Source of the DNA: Paludibacteraceae bacterium
GTDB lineage: Bacteria; Bacteroidota; Bacteroidia; Bacteroidales; Paludibacteraceae
Direction of reading: 5' to 3'
DNA length: 64,000 nt
Assembly (NCBI GenBank): GCA_024693065.1
Contig: JAILLP010000016.1
Location: forward strand, 1 to 64,000
Positions 26,867 to 35,334 of the stretch are shown in pieces (the stretch's first letter is position 1; every line of letters begins with the position of its first letter). The translations under genes were made by a program, and so were the position numbers. Below the pieces are notes generated by a model. That model did not search any database and was not told the origin of the DNA. It saw nothing but the letters and a program-made list of their open reading frames with translations.

Positions 26867-27487
26867 CTAGTTTTTAAAGTGGTTTTCGACCGGATATCGA
26901 TTTTTAATGAATCGACCGGGATTATTATAGTTCAACACTTTGGTAGGGACCCCCGCGACAGTAGCGTTTTCAGGAACATTTTTGGTTACTACCGCACCTG
27001 CACCAATAGATGAATTGCACCCAATCAATACATCTTCGACGACGCATACATGTGGTCCGATATAGACATTGTCACCGATAGTGGCAGGTGTTCCATGGTT
27101 GCTTCCTATGTTCAGGAACTGGGATAGGTTCACATTGTTTCCTATGACGGTCCCTTTGGCCACTACCATACAGATTTCATGTCCGATGTAAAAACCATAG
27201 CCGATTTTCGTTGACAAAGAAATCCTCATCTGTGATTTACAGCATGCGCGCGCATACATGGCTACGCAAAAAGGGTAAAGCCAGCCTTTGTATTGGCTTA
27301 ACCTGAGCCAAAATAACAGGGATGAGATAAAAGGAATAAAATTCCTAAGGATAATGGATAGTGAGGACTCCATTCGTCCAGATAGGCGGTATCTATCGCT
27401 TTTAATTAGTTTCATGCAATCAGCGTAACTTTCCGCGATAGGTATATTTATTTGGTAACCGTCTAAGTCGTAATGTTCTATTCTCAT
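26867..27487 (-). CDS. Hexapeptide-repeat acyltransferase, serine-acetyltransferase-like
   Basis: 206 residues. The C-terminal ~110 residues are a left-handed beta-helix: IGYGFYIGHEICMVV, VIGNNVNLSQFLNIGSNHG, TIGDNVYIGPHVCVV, IGCNSSIGAGAVVTKNVPENATVAGVPTKVL. This pattern is close to serine O-acetyltransferases and polysaccharide O-acetyltransferases. The N-terminal part (~1-85) is divergent, with a hydrophobic stretch (FIPFISSLLFWLRL). It lies head-to-head with the polysaccharide operon across a 356-base gap, so acetylation of a surface sugar is at least as likely as cysteine synthesis (inference). Confidence 0.8.
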   Translation of the reverse strand: MRIEHYDLDGYQINIPIAESYADCMKLIKSDRYRLSGRMESSLSIILRNFIPFISSLLFWLRLSQYKGWLYPFCVAMYARACCKSQMRISLSTKIGYGFYIGHEICMVVAKGTVIGNNVNLSQFLNIGSNHGTPATIGDNVYIGPHVCVVEDVLIGCNSSIGAGAVVTKNVPENATVAGVPTKVLNYNNPGRFIKNRYPVENHFKN

Positions 27488-27843
27488 TAATAGTAATTAT
27501 TGGGGTTTATCAAAAAAATTATTTTATTTATGTAATTCACAATTATAAATGATTATAAAACCTAGGTCAATGCCATGTGCGATTTTGTCACAATCACTTG
27601 GTTTTCAAACCAGATGGTTGTGCAGATTTATGTTGACCATTTCCTATGTTTCTTTTTTTCAAAGTTAAATATTCTCATTTGATTATAAAAGATGCTATGC
27701 ATTTTTTTTGTGCGTGTAACTATTTTTGGAAATATGATTAATTGGTTTTAAATTTGTCGCGTGAAAAACGTACGTAATTGTGGAAAAGTAATTATGGGGT
27801 TATTTCAAATCGAATGGTAGAGGGTTGAAATAGATTATAGATT
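27488..27843. other. Regulatory gap upstream of the polysaccharide operon
   Basis: AT-rich and without a plausible gene. It holds a small palindrome TGGTTTTCAAACCA (27599-27612), the consensus promoter at 27725-27756 and, in the predicted leader, a hairpin with arms TATTTCAA (27801-27808) and TTGAAATA (27825-27832). No promoter for the leftward acetyltransferase gene could be identified with confidence. Confidence 0.6.
27725..27756 (+). promoter_or_regulatory. Promoter of the surface-polysaccharide operon
   Basis: TTTG (27725-27728), exactly 20 bases, then TAAATTTG (27749-27756): full consensus match. The predicted leader is about 80 bases before the first glycosyltransferase. Confidence 0.82.
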
Positions 27844-28962
27844 ATGTCAGAAAAAAAGAAGATTGCATTTGTGGGGAATACCTCATTTTCAATGTATAAT
27901 TTCCGAATGGGGGTTATGCGCCATTTTATGAGGGATTATGAGGTAGTTGTGATTGCTCCTGAAGACGAATATTCTGATTTTTTTAGGAATGAAGGAATCC
28001 GCTATATACCGGTCGCCATGGAGACACGAGGAACAAATGTGATAAGCGATATGGGTTTATTGAAGACCTTATATCGTTGTTATAAAGAAGAAAAATTTGA
28101 TTTTGTTTTCCATTATACGATTAAACCCGTTATATATGGTTCGATAGCTTGTCGGCTATTGTCAATCAAATGCATTTCGGTAGTCACGGGTTTAGGTTAT
28201 ACCTTCATGAGGGAGAACCTATTGAACAAACTGGTGAAAAACATGTACAGGGTGGCATTGCGTAAGGTGCTACAGGTCTGGTTTTTAAACCGGGATGATC
28301 GTGAAGTTTTCGTTAATGACAAAATTGTGGATGAGGCTAAAACCTTTGTCTTGAATGGGGAAGGTATCGATATGGATCATTTCCAGTCGATGGAAAAGCA
28401 GGTGAATGACGGCAAGTTCCGTTTCCTTTTGATAGCCAGGCTAATAAAGGAGAAGGGCATAAGGGAGTATGCGGATGCGGCGAAAAGATTGAAGGCCAAA
28501 TATCCTGATATGATTTTTTCCATACTTGGGAAAATGGATAATGGTGTTGACGACAATATCTCTTCCGAAGAGATTGACGAATGGGTGAGGGATGGATATA
28601 TCGATTATAAGGGATATTCGATGAATGTGTGTCAGCATATTGCCGATTCGGATTGTGTCGTTTTACCATCTTATCGGGAAGGAATACCTCGTAGTCTGAT
28701 GGAGGCGATGAGCATGAAGAAACCTATCATCGCATCGAATAGCGTTGGGTGTGTTGAGTTGATAGAGGACGGTGTCAATGGATATAAGATCGAGCCTAAG
28801 TCGTCCGATGATTTGTTGGAAAAGATGGAGCGTCTCTATCATTTGAGCGAGGAAGAGCGTGCCGCGATGGGTCAGGCGGGCTTTGATATCGTCGCGAACA
28901 AATTTGATGAGAAAATAATCATATCGATATACAGGGAGAAAATCAAAGATTACCTATTATGA
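27844..28962 (+). CDS. Glycosyltransferase family 4 (PglA-like)
   Basis: 372 residues with a GT-B fold. The N-terminal domain begins FVGNTSFSMYNFRMGVMRHF, as in the PglA/WbaZ-type enzymes that add a sugar to a lipid-linked intermediate. The C-terminal donor domain has LLIARLIKEKGIREYADA and the E-x7-E-type motif in REGIPRSLMEAMSMKKPIIAS. It probably transfers a hexose or N-acetylhexosamine from a nucleotide sugar on the cytosolic face of the membrane. First gene of the operon, 8 bases before the flippase. The exact sugar cannot be told. Confidence 0.9.
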   Translation: MSEKKKIAFVGNTSFSMYNFRMGVMRHFMRDYEVVVIAPEDEYSDFFRNEGIRYIPVAMETRGTNVISDMGLLKTLYRCYKEEKFDFVFHYTIKPVIYGSIACRLLSIKCISVVTGLGYTFMRENLLNKLVKNMYRVALRKVLQVWFLNRDDREVFVNDKIVDEAKTFVLNGEGIDMDHFQSMEKQVNDGKFRFLLIARLIKEKGIREYADAAKRLKAKYPDMIFSILGKMDNGVDDNISSEEIDEWVRDGYIDYKGYSMNVCQHIADSDCVVLPSYREGIPRSLMEAMSMKKPIIASNSVGCVELIEDGVNGYKIEPKSSDDLLEKMERLYHLSEEERAAMGQAGFDIVANKFDEKIIISIYREKIKDYLL

Positions 28963-28969
28963 TGTTTTT

Positions 28970-30514
28970 ATGAATCTACTATCCACACCCCGTAGAATTT
29001 CACTGGCGTTAGGATTCTCGCGCTTTCTGAAAATGATATTGGGTTTGGTGGTTTTGTATCTATCTGTTAAATATTTCGGGACAACCTTTCAGCGTGATTC
29101 ATGGGTATTGTCGATCGCTTTTTGGGGCATCGTCATTTGTTTGATATATTCGCCCATCAATGATATATTCCGTACAAAATACATTTTCATTAAGAGTCGT
29201 GAGGGAGAAGAGGCGGCGATCAGATCGGTGAATTCGTTGATGAATCTCTTCAATCTTTCTTACTTGGTGGTTGCGCTTGCCGTATTTGTTTTTGCTACTC
29301 CGATTTCCACCCTATTGGCGCCAGGTTTTGACGATGAGATGAGGAGATATTTGTATATAATGATTTTCTCTTTGATCCCTTTCTTCATTCTTCAACAACA
29401 CAGCAATATTCTAATCGCTTTATTGAACACCTACGAGTCATACTTCTACCCCGAAATCGTATTCCTTCTGGCGAGTATCATAAATATTTTGGCCATCGTT
29501 TTCTTTTCGGATACGTTAGGCATATATTCATTGGTTGTGGCCACCACATTGAACAACGTGATAATGGTGTTGGTCTTAACCTGTATGTTAAAGAGGAAAG
29601 TCCGCTCATTCCGTCCTATTTCCATGGAAGGGATAAAATGGGCAAAGCCTTTTGTGAAATTGTCGTTGCCGATGTACCTTGGTGCATTATGTAGTCAGGT
29701 ATATTTGTTTGTCGAGAAATCCCTGTGTACTCATTTCGGCGAGGGGGCGGTTTCCGTGTTTGACTATGCGAGGCAAATTGCGAATATGCCATATGTGGTC
29801 TTTTCCTCTATCGTGCCCATTGTGATGACCCCCTTATTATCGATGGCTTTTGTGAAAGGAGATGAGGTCACATTTTCCAATGAGATGCGTCGTCTTGCGC
29901 ATTTGTTCTTATATCTCACATGTTTTTTTGTCATCCTGATGTCTGTGGATGCGGAACAGGTATCTTATATCTTATTTTCGTGTAAGCATGAAACGTTCAT
30001 GAAGATACTGGGTTATCTATGTGCGGGTGTGTTCTTCATGACTGTCACTCTGATATGTGGTCAAGCGTTAATCGCTCGTGATAGGGTAACAGATTATGTG
30101 ATCGCGGTCATTTCCGGCAATATTATTTCTATTCTTTTGTGTTATGTGTGGGTAAATATCTCTGTTCATTTGGAGAATGTTGCTCTTTCCTTCTTATCCG
30201 GACAGATCATATCGTCTCTGATCGCTCTGTACAAATTGAGGATAAAAGGCAGGAAATTGTTCCTTAAGAGTCTTTTTTTCATGTTTCTGGCCTGTCTGGC
30301 GGCATATGGTTTGACATATTCATTCCAATATTTGATGCGTGGGACCGTATTGTTATCCATGGACAAATTGTATGTGGTGATGGATATGCTGATATGTTCC
30401 ATAATAATATTTTTTATACTTTTGTGCATGTTGATCGCTTTTGATGCGGAAGAACGTAAAACAATATACGATATGTACAGAAGGTTTGTACACAAATGGT
30501 TTAAACATAAATAA
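28970..30514 (+). CDS. MurJ/MviN-like lipid flippase
   Basis: 514 residues with about 13-14 membrane helices. The pattern (DSWVLSIAFWGIVICLIYSPIND, STLLAPGFDDEMRRYLYIMIFSLIPFF) is that of the MviN/MurJ branch of MOP exporters rather than the Wzx branch represented at 34042. In a polysaccharide locus it probably flips the lipid-linked repeat unit across the inner membrane. Flipping of lipid II cannot be excluded. Start codon 8 bases after the glycosyltransferase; three bases separate its stop from the next gene. Confidence 0.85.
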   Translation: MNLLSTPRRISLALGFSRFLKMILGLVVLYLSVKYFGTTFQRDSWVLSIAFWGIVICLIYSPINDIFRTKYIFIKSREGEEAAIRSVNSLMNLFNLSYLVVALAVFVFATPISTLLAPGFDDEMRRYLYIMIFSLIPFFILQQHSNILIALLNTYESYFYPEIVFLLASIINILAIVFFSDTLGIYSLVVATTLNNVIMVLVLTCMLKRKVRSFRPISMEGIKWAKPFVKLSLPMYLGALCSQVYLFVEKSLCTHFGEGAVSVFDYARQIANMPYVVFSSIVPIVMTPLLSMAFVKGDEVTFSNEMRRLAHLFLYLTCFFVILMSVDAEQVSYILFSCKHETFMKILGYLCAGVFFMTVTLICGQALIARDRVTDYVIAVISGNIISILLCYVWVNISVHLENVALSFLSGQIISSLIALYKLRIKGRKLFLKSLFFMFLACLAAYGLTYSFQYLMRGTVLLSMDKLYVVMDMLICSIIIFFILLCMLIAFDAEERKTIYDMYRRFVHKWFKHK

Positions 30515-30517
30515 ACT

Positions 30518-31609
30518 ATGTTGCCTTATGTAATACTCATCTTGTTGGCTCTTATATGTGCCGCCACGGACGTGACTCCGGTAAGAAACCGCATTGTTTT
30601 CGCTTTGCCTTTTTTTATGGTTATGTTTATGATGGCGGCGTTCCGTGACCATTTGGGAGGAAGCGATTATGAGATGTATGAGCTATTCTACTCGAAGGTT
30701 GTGGGGGTCGGGGACTATCTTAGGGGATCGTACGAGCCATATTATCGCACAAAATCTGTCGAGAGTGGATTTGTATTCCTTTCGTCTATGATCAGGTCTA
30801 TTGATTTCACCCATGGTCCTTATTTGTTCATGTTTGTAATAGCGTTGATTACGTTCTCTATTTTTATTCCCTCGTTGAAGGAGTACACGCCGTATTTCTA
30901 TATCGCCATTTTCTTCTATATGTATAAAGCCTATTTTTGGCATGATTTCACGCTTGCCAGGCAGGCTGTGGCGATCGCTTTCTTTACTTACTCCATCCGT
31001 TTTGTGAAGAGAAGGGAGTATTGGAAATACATTGTGTTGAATTTGTTGGCTCTTTCTATGCACCATTCCGCTGTGATATTGCTTCCGCTCTGTTTCTTCC
31101 TGAACCATAAGTTTAGTGTGAGGACAATCCTTATTGCGATGTCTGTGGCTATTGTGGTGAGTTTAATCGGTCCTTCTCTTTATGAGATGAGTATGCGTTT
31201 GACCGAGACGATAGGACTTGGCAAGAGATTGGCTTTGTATGCATCGGAGACGGGCAGAATTAATCCGTTGAACTTCATCGAGATTTTTGTCATATTATTC
31301 TGCGCTTTATTTTATCGGGAATACTATGAGCAGAAGGAACCCTATTTCAATATATTTTTGAATCTCTTCATGGTTTCTTCTTTTATTGTCATCGCTTTTT
31401 CTTCGTTTGATATTTTTTCCCGCTTCAAGGAATATTTTGTAATCGCATACATGATGCTGGTCTCCTATATGGTCGGACATGTCCGTTCTAACCGGAATAG
31501 GTGGATAATCTTCGCTTTTCTCTCCGTATATATCATAATGGGCTATTTCCGTTACATTATGGTTTTTGATGATGGAGGATTGTTGCCTTATAAATGGATT
31601 CTATGGTAG
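30518..31609 (+). CDS. EpsG-family polysaccharide polymerase
   Basis: 363 residues with about ten membrane helices. Family marks are FRDHLGGSDYEMYELFYSKV near the N-terminus, ARQAVAIAFFTYSIRFVKRREYWKYIVLNLLA and LSMHHSAVILLPLCFFL. EpsG/Wzy-type proteins polymerise repeat units on the periplasmic face. The last 16 bases overlap the next gene. It is one of four polymerase/ligase-type membrane proteins in this locus. Confidence 0.87.
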   Translation: MLPYVILILLALICAATDVTPVRNRIVFALPFFMVMFMMAAFRDHLGGSDYEMYELFYSKVVGVGDYLRGSYEPYYRTKSVESGFVFLSSMIRSIDFTHGPYLFMFVIALITFSIFIPSLKEYTPYFYIAIFFYMYKAYFWHDFTLARQAVAIAFFTYSIRFVKRREYWKYIVLNLLALSMHHSAVILLPLCFFLNHKFSVRTILIAMSVAIVVSLIGPSLYEMSMRLTETIGLGKRLALYASETGRINPLNFIEIFVILFCALFYREYYEQKEPYFNIFLNLFMVSSFIVIAFSSFDIFSRFKEYFVIAYMMLVSYMVGHVRSNRNRWIIFAFLSVYIIMGYFRYIMVFDDGGLLPYKWILW

Positions 31610-33390
31610 GCTATATGGGTAGATTTCAGTGGGAGAGGATGATTGGCGATCTGCTGGTATTCGCATTCTTCTTTGTCCCGTTTATGAAGTTTTCTCCTGT
31701 GGCGTGTGGAACAATTCTGTTATGTTCGCTTCTTTTGATTGTGTTTGCTCTTGTTCGAGGGGAGAAGTTGGGGAGGTTGAATATTATATCCCTCGCTGTT
31801 TTCGCGTTCATGATGTATGCATCATTGAGTTCCGCATCGCTTCTATCGGATTACCATGATTTTTTCAGATTGCAGTTCCAGATCCGTCTTCCGTTGCTGC
31901 TCTTTGCTTTGGCTTTCCTTTTTCGGGACTTGAATTGTTTTTCGGTGGGTCGGGCATTGTTCAGCTTCTCGATGGGTGCTTACGGAATGGCGTTAGTGGC
32001 GGTGATAGTCTCTTTTTGTTCGTTGGTGACACATTTCGATAATGTGCCACGTTCTCTCATGAATATGATTCTATGTTTCCAGGCTGTAGTTGGAATGTTA
32101 GTGCATAGAACATATATGTGCTTTGATTTGTTGACCGCTTTGTTGGTTGTTTACCTTCGTTTTTCTCATGGGTGGTGTAAACGTAGGATCATCATCTTTT
32201 CTATCCTTTTTGCGTTTACCGGATTATTTGTTTTCCTCACGGATGCCAGGATGGCTTTCCTTTCTTTCCTTTTCCTATTGTTCTGTATAGTGGTAATGGA
32301 AATGAGACGTCTTCTTAAAGGGTGGCGTTTCTGGGCATGTATAGGGGGTGTCGCTTTGTTGTTATTTGTTTTGTTATTCCAAAGTGAACGAGTGAATAAT
32401 GTGATGCTCTCTTTTAGAGACGCTTCGTTCTCTTTATCTGATATTGATCCACGTTTTAGGATTTGGAATTGTGGTTGGGAACTGTTTAAGGATTGTCCGC
32501 AACCTTTGTGGGGTTATGGATGTGGTGCGGCGAAAGATTTGTTGCAGGATGAATATATGCGGCGAGGTTTCGACTTGGCGGCTAATTCGCAGTGGGAAAT
32601 GCATAATCAGTTCTTGGAGATTTTGGTGGAGAATGGAATAATGGGCTTACTGCTTTTTATGGGTTTGCTCTTGCTTCCTATGCTTGTGAAGTCTTCTAAC
32701 AGACGGTTTTATGTGACGTGGATACCGATGTTGTGTATCAATCTGTTTTTTGAGATGATGTTGAGTCGAACTATTGGAACATATCCGATTATCGCAGTGA
32801 TGCTATTGGCTGGAATGTCCGATGAAAAGGGCGATTATCGTCCAACTTTGGCGTGGAGGAGCTTTTGTCTGATTGGTGCTCTCATTGCGGTTTTGTGCGT
32901 TTCTGTGAAGTTCGTTAGAAAGGATAAGAGAATTGAATTTTCAACTTTTCAACGTGGTTTCGAGCGTGTGGATCTCCTACCAGGTGATGTCCCGGAAATA
33001 TTGAAGGGTGTGACGGGTCTTCGAATAGATAATCAGGTGGAATCAGAGGTTTGGTATGATTGGGCGGCGATGTATTATCGTTTCGACAAATGCTCGGTGG
33101 ATGTGTCTGATTCCATTTCTTTTTCCCTCTATGTATATGCTTCTGAGGATTTTGACGCGGATGTGTTGCAGATTCGTGCGGAAGAGCGTCAGCGAGAAGC
33201 GTATACTGACTCGTATGACTTGCAACGGAAAGGGGAATGGCAAAAGCTCTCTGTTCAGAAAAAAGGACTATATGGGAATGTGGTTTTTGTTGTTTCTTGT
33301 TCAAAAAAAGGTGTTCCTGATTTTTCTTCCCTAAAAGGGTATGCTATATTCGCGCAACCAATAGTTAATGTTATCAAAAAGGATGATTAA
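31594..33390 (+). CDS. O-antigen ligase/polymerase family protein with C-terminal periplasmic domain, copy 1
   Basis: 598 residues. The first ~440 form about 11-12 membrane helices with a large periplasmic loop holding the Wzy_C/WaaL signature (DPRFRIWNCGWELFKDCPQPLWGYGCG, then MHNQFLEILVENGIMGLLL). After the last helix (~430-450) come ~150 soluble residues that look like a beta-sandwich (YDLQRKGEWQKLSV). The same tail occurs in the protein at 35322, which is unusual for ligases. Inference: joins or polymerises glycan chains, with the tail binding sugar. The start at 31594 overlaps epsG; later Met codons (residues 4, 8) are possible. Confidence 0.85.
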   Translation: MDSMVGYMGRFQWERMIGDLLVFAFFFVPFMKFSPVACGTILLCSLLLIVFALVRGEKLGRLNIISLAVFAFMMYASLSSASLLSDYHDFFRLQFQIRLPLLLFALAFLFRDLNCFSVGRALFSFSMGAYGMALVAVIVSFCSLVTHFDNVPRSLMNMILCFQAVVGMLVHRTYMCFDLLTALLVVYLRFSHGWCKRRIIIFSILFAFTGLFVFLTDARMAFLSFLFLLFCIVVMEMRRLLKGWRFWACIGGVALLLFVLLFQSERVNNVMLSFRDASFSLSDIDPRFRIWNCGWELFKDCPQPLWGYGCGAAKDLLQDEYMRRGFDLAANSQWEMHNQFLEILVENGIMGLLLFMGLLLLPMLVKSSNRRFYVTWIPMLCINLFFEMMLSRTIGTYPIIAVMLLAGMSDEKGDYRPTLAWRSFCLIGALIAVLCVSVKFVRKDKRIEFSTFQRGFERVDLLPGDVPEILKGVTGLRIDNQVESEVWYDWAAMYYRFDKCSVDVSDSISFSLYVYASEDFDADVLQIRAEERQREAYTDSYDLQRKGEWQKLSVQKKGLYGNVVFVVSCSKKGVPDFSSLKGYAIFAQPIVNVIKKDD

Positions 33391-33402
33391 AGAACTGGGG
33401 TT

Positions 33403-33957
33403 ATGGATTCAAGTGAAGAATTAAGGGGGATAGCGGAGCAGACCCGACAGATCATAATGAATTTATTGGATGAACATTCCATGAAAAATGGCTCTATTTT
33501 CGTGATCGGTTGTTCGTCGAGTGAAGTGGCGGGTGGTACGATCGGCAAGAACTCGAGCGAGGCGATCGGCAAGACCATCTTCGAGGTGGCCCACAACCTT
33601 TTGTCCGAACGGGGCATCTTCCTCGCATGCCAATGCTGCGAACATCTGAACCGCTCGCTGGTGATCGAGGAGGAGTGTGCCGACAAGTACGGCTACGAGC
33701 CTGTTTGCGTCGTTCCATGGCTGCATGGCGGCGGTTCTTTCGCTACGGCGGCATACCATGGCTTCCGTCACCCTGTCGTGGTGGAGCATATCAAAGCCTC
33801 CGCCGGATTGGACATCGGCGACACCTTGATCGGCATGCACCTCAAGGATGTGGCTGTCCCTGTCCATCTTACGCCTAACCAAATCGGCGCCGCCCACGTG
33901 GTCGCCGCCTACTGCCGGCCAAAGCTTGTGGGGGGCGAACGGGCGAGATACGTGTGA
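33403..33957 (+). CDS. TIGR01440 family protein (YwlG-like, DUF436)
   Basis: 184 residues. It matches the uncharacterised YwlG/TIGR01440 family along its whole length: FVIGCSSSEVAGGTIGKNSSEAIGK, LACQCCEHLNRSLVIEEE, VVPWLHGGGSFATAAYHGF and GMHLKDVAVPVHL. No enzyme activity is established that I can cite. It does not look like a polysaccharide gene, yet it lies 12 bases after the first ligase gene. Base composition rises sharply towards G+C from about 33500 inside this gene, close to the junction of the two polysaccharide modules. Confidence 0.88.
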   Translation: MDSSEELRGIAEQTRQIIMNLLDEHSMKNGSIFVIGCSSSEVAGGTIGKNSSEAIGKTIFEVAHNLLSERGIFLACQCCEHLNRSLVIEEECADKYGYEPVCVVPWLHGGGSFATAAYHGFRHPVVVEHIKASAGLDIGDTLIGMHLKDVAVPVHLTPNQIGAAHVVAAYCRPKLVGGERARYV

Positions 33958-34005
33958 TGCGCGAGGAATGGGACCGCATGGAGGTGGCCTATCGCTTTCT
34001 TCCGT

Positions 34006-34013
34006 TAATTTTG
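34006..34013 (+). promoter_or_regulatory. Possible -7 box for the second polysaccharide module
   Basis: TAATTTTG fits TAnnTTTG, 28 bases before the flippase ATG, but no -33 TTTG is present at the right distance. Confidence 0.3.
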
Positions 34014-34041
34014 TACATTCGCGTCGGTAAACATATCGGGC

Positions 34042-35334
34042 ATGGCGCAGCATCTGTTGGATAAGCGGGACTCTATCGTCAAGAACTTTCTCTCCCTGGG
34101 ATTATTACAGGGGGCGAACGCTATTATTCCCCTCCTTGCCATCCCTTTCATTGTCCGCGCGCTGGGCGTGGAGATGTTCGGAAAGGTTACATTCGCCCAA
34201 AGCGTCGTGCAGTATTTCACGATAATCATCAACTATGGCTTCGACTACTCCGCCACGAAGGCGGTCGCGGTCTCCGTAAACGATGGACGCAAGGTCGACA
34301 ATGTGTTCTGGGGTGTTATCTCGGCGAAATTCTCCTTGTTCGTCATCTCCTCCGCTTTGTTTTTCCTCCTTTCCATCGGATATGGCAGGATAGAGGAGGA
34401 TCTCCTGCTTTACGTCGCCATCTTTGCCATCAACATCGGCTACGTCTTTTTCCCCTCTTGGTTTTTCCAAGGCATAGAGGATATGCAATATGTCGCCATC
34501 CTGAACTTCATCATCAAGCTGGTCGGTATGGGTTTGCCCGTTCTGTTGGTTACTGTGCCGGACGATTACATGATCTATGCGGCCATGCCTTCCGTCGCCT
34601 GCTCCGTGATGGGCATTGTCGGTTTCCTCTTCGCCATTCGGCACTATGACATCGAGCGACCATCCGCCGAGGCGATTCGGGAAGAACGTAATGCACAGCT
34701 GAAAAGCGGTTTCCCCATCTTCCTGAACACCTTGTTCGCTGCCTTCTACACGGTGGCGAACGTGACTATATTAGGACTGTTCAAAGACGATTATGACGTG
34801 GGGATCTACTCCGGTGCCTACAAGATCATCTGTGCCATCATGATGGTGACAAGCATGCCGCTCCATACGGCGATATTCCCCTCCATCGCAAGGGAAATGG
34901 ACAAGTCGTCCCGTGCGGGCTGGATTTACTATAAGCGGATGACGGTCTACGTCTTTCTGTTCGGACTTGCCGTGAGTCTATGCACCTATTTGGCCGCTCC
35001 GCTGATGGTGGAGATCCTTTTGGGGGAGGAGTTCCTGGCGGGGATTCCCCTGTTGCGCCTCCTCTCGGTCATCCCAGCGTTGGTCATCATCGCGAGTATG
35101 TTCACCGTGCAAGGGCTTTATGGCTTGGGCTTCACGAAATATGCCCCGTGTGTGGGACTGGCCGTCGGACTTGCCTGCATCGCACTGAACCTTGTCTGGA
35201 TCCCGCAGTTGGGGGGCATGGGTGCGGCCTACGCATGGATCGTGGCGCAGGTGCTCGAGATACTCATCTCGGGGGCTATCGTGATATGGAATGTGAGGAG
35301 ATTAACCAATAAGATAGACGGATGGGAAAGGTGA
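34042..35334 (+). CDS. Wzx-type polysaccharide flippase
   Basis: 430 residues with about 12-14 membrane helices, of the RfbX/Wzx branch: SLGLLQGANAIIPLLAIPFIVRALG at the N-terminus, FAQSVVQYFTIIINYGFDYSATKAV and FFPSWFFQGIEDMQYVA. It moves lipid-linked oligosaccharide from the cytosolic to the periplasmic leaflet. It is the second flippase of the locus and begins the more GC-rich module. The next gene overlaps its end by 13 bases, so the two are translationally coupled. Confidence 0.9.
   Translation: MAQHLLDKRDSIVKNFLSLGLLQGANAIIPLLAIPFIVRALGVEMFGKVTFAQSVVQYFTIIINYGFDYSATKAVAVSVNDGRKVDNVFWGVISAKFSLFVISSALFFLLSIGYGRIEEDLLLYVAIFAINIGYVFFPSWFFQGIEDMQYVAILNFIIKLVGMGLPVLLVTVPDDYMIYAAMPSVACSVMGIVGFLFAIRHYDIERPSAEAIREERNAQLKSGFPIFLNTLFAAFYTVANVTILGLFKDDYDVGIYSGAYKIICAIMMVTSMPLHTAIFPSIAREMDKSSRAGWIYYKRMTVYVFLFGLAVSLCTYLAAPLMVEILLGEEFLAGIPLLRLLSVIPALVIIASMFTVQGLYGLGFTKYAPCVGLAVGLACIALNLVWIPQLGGMGAAYAWIVAQVLEILISGAIVIWNVRRLTNKIDGWER

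Noticed and set aside
33463-34053. 196-codon frame opposite the TIGR01440 gene
   Set aside because: It is antisense to a clear conserved gene and its product has no recognisable domain; it arises from high GC content.
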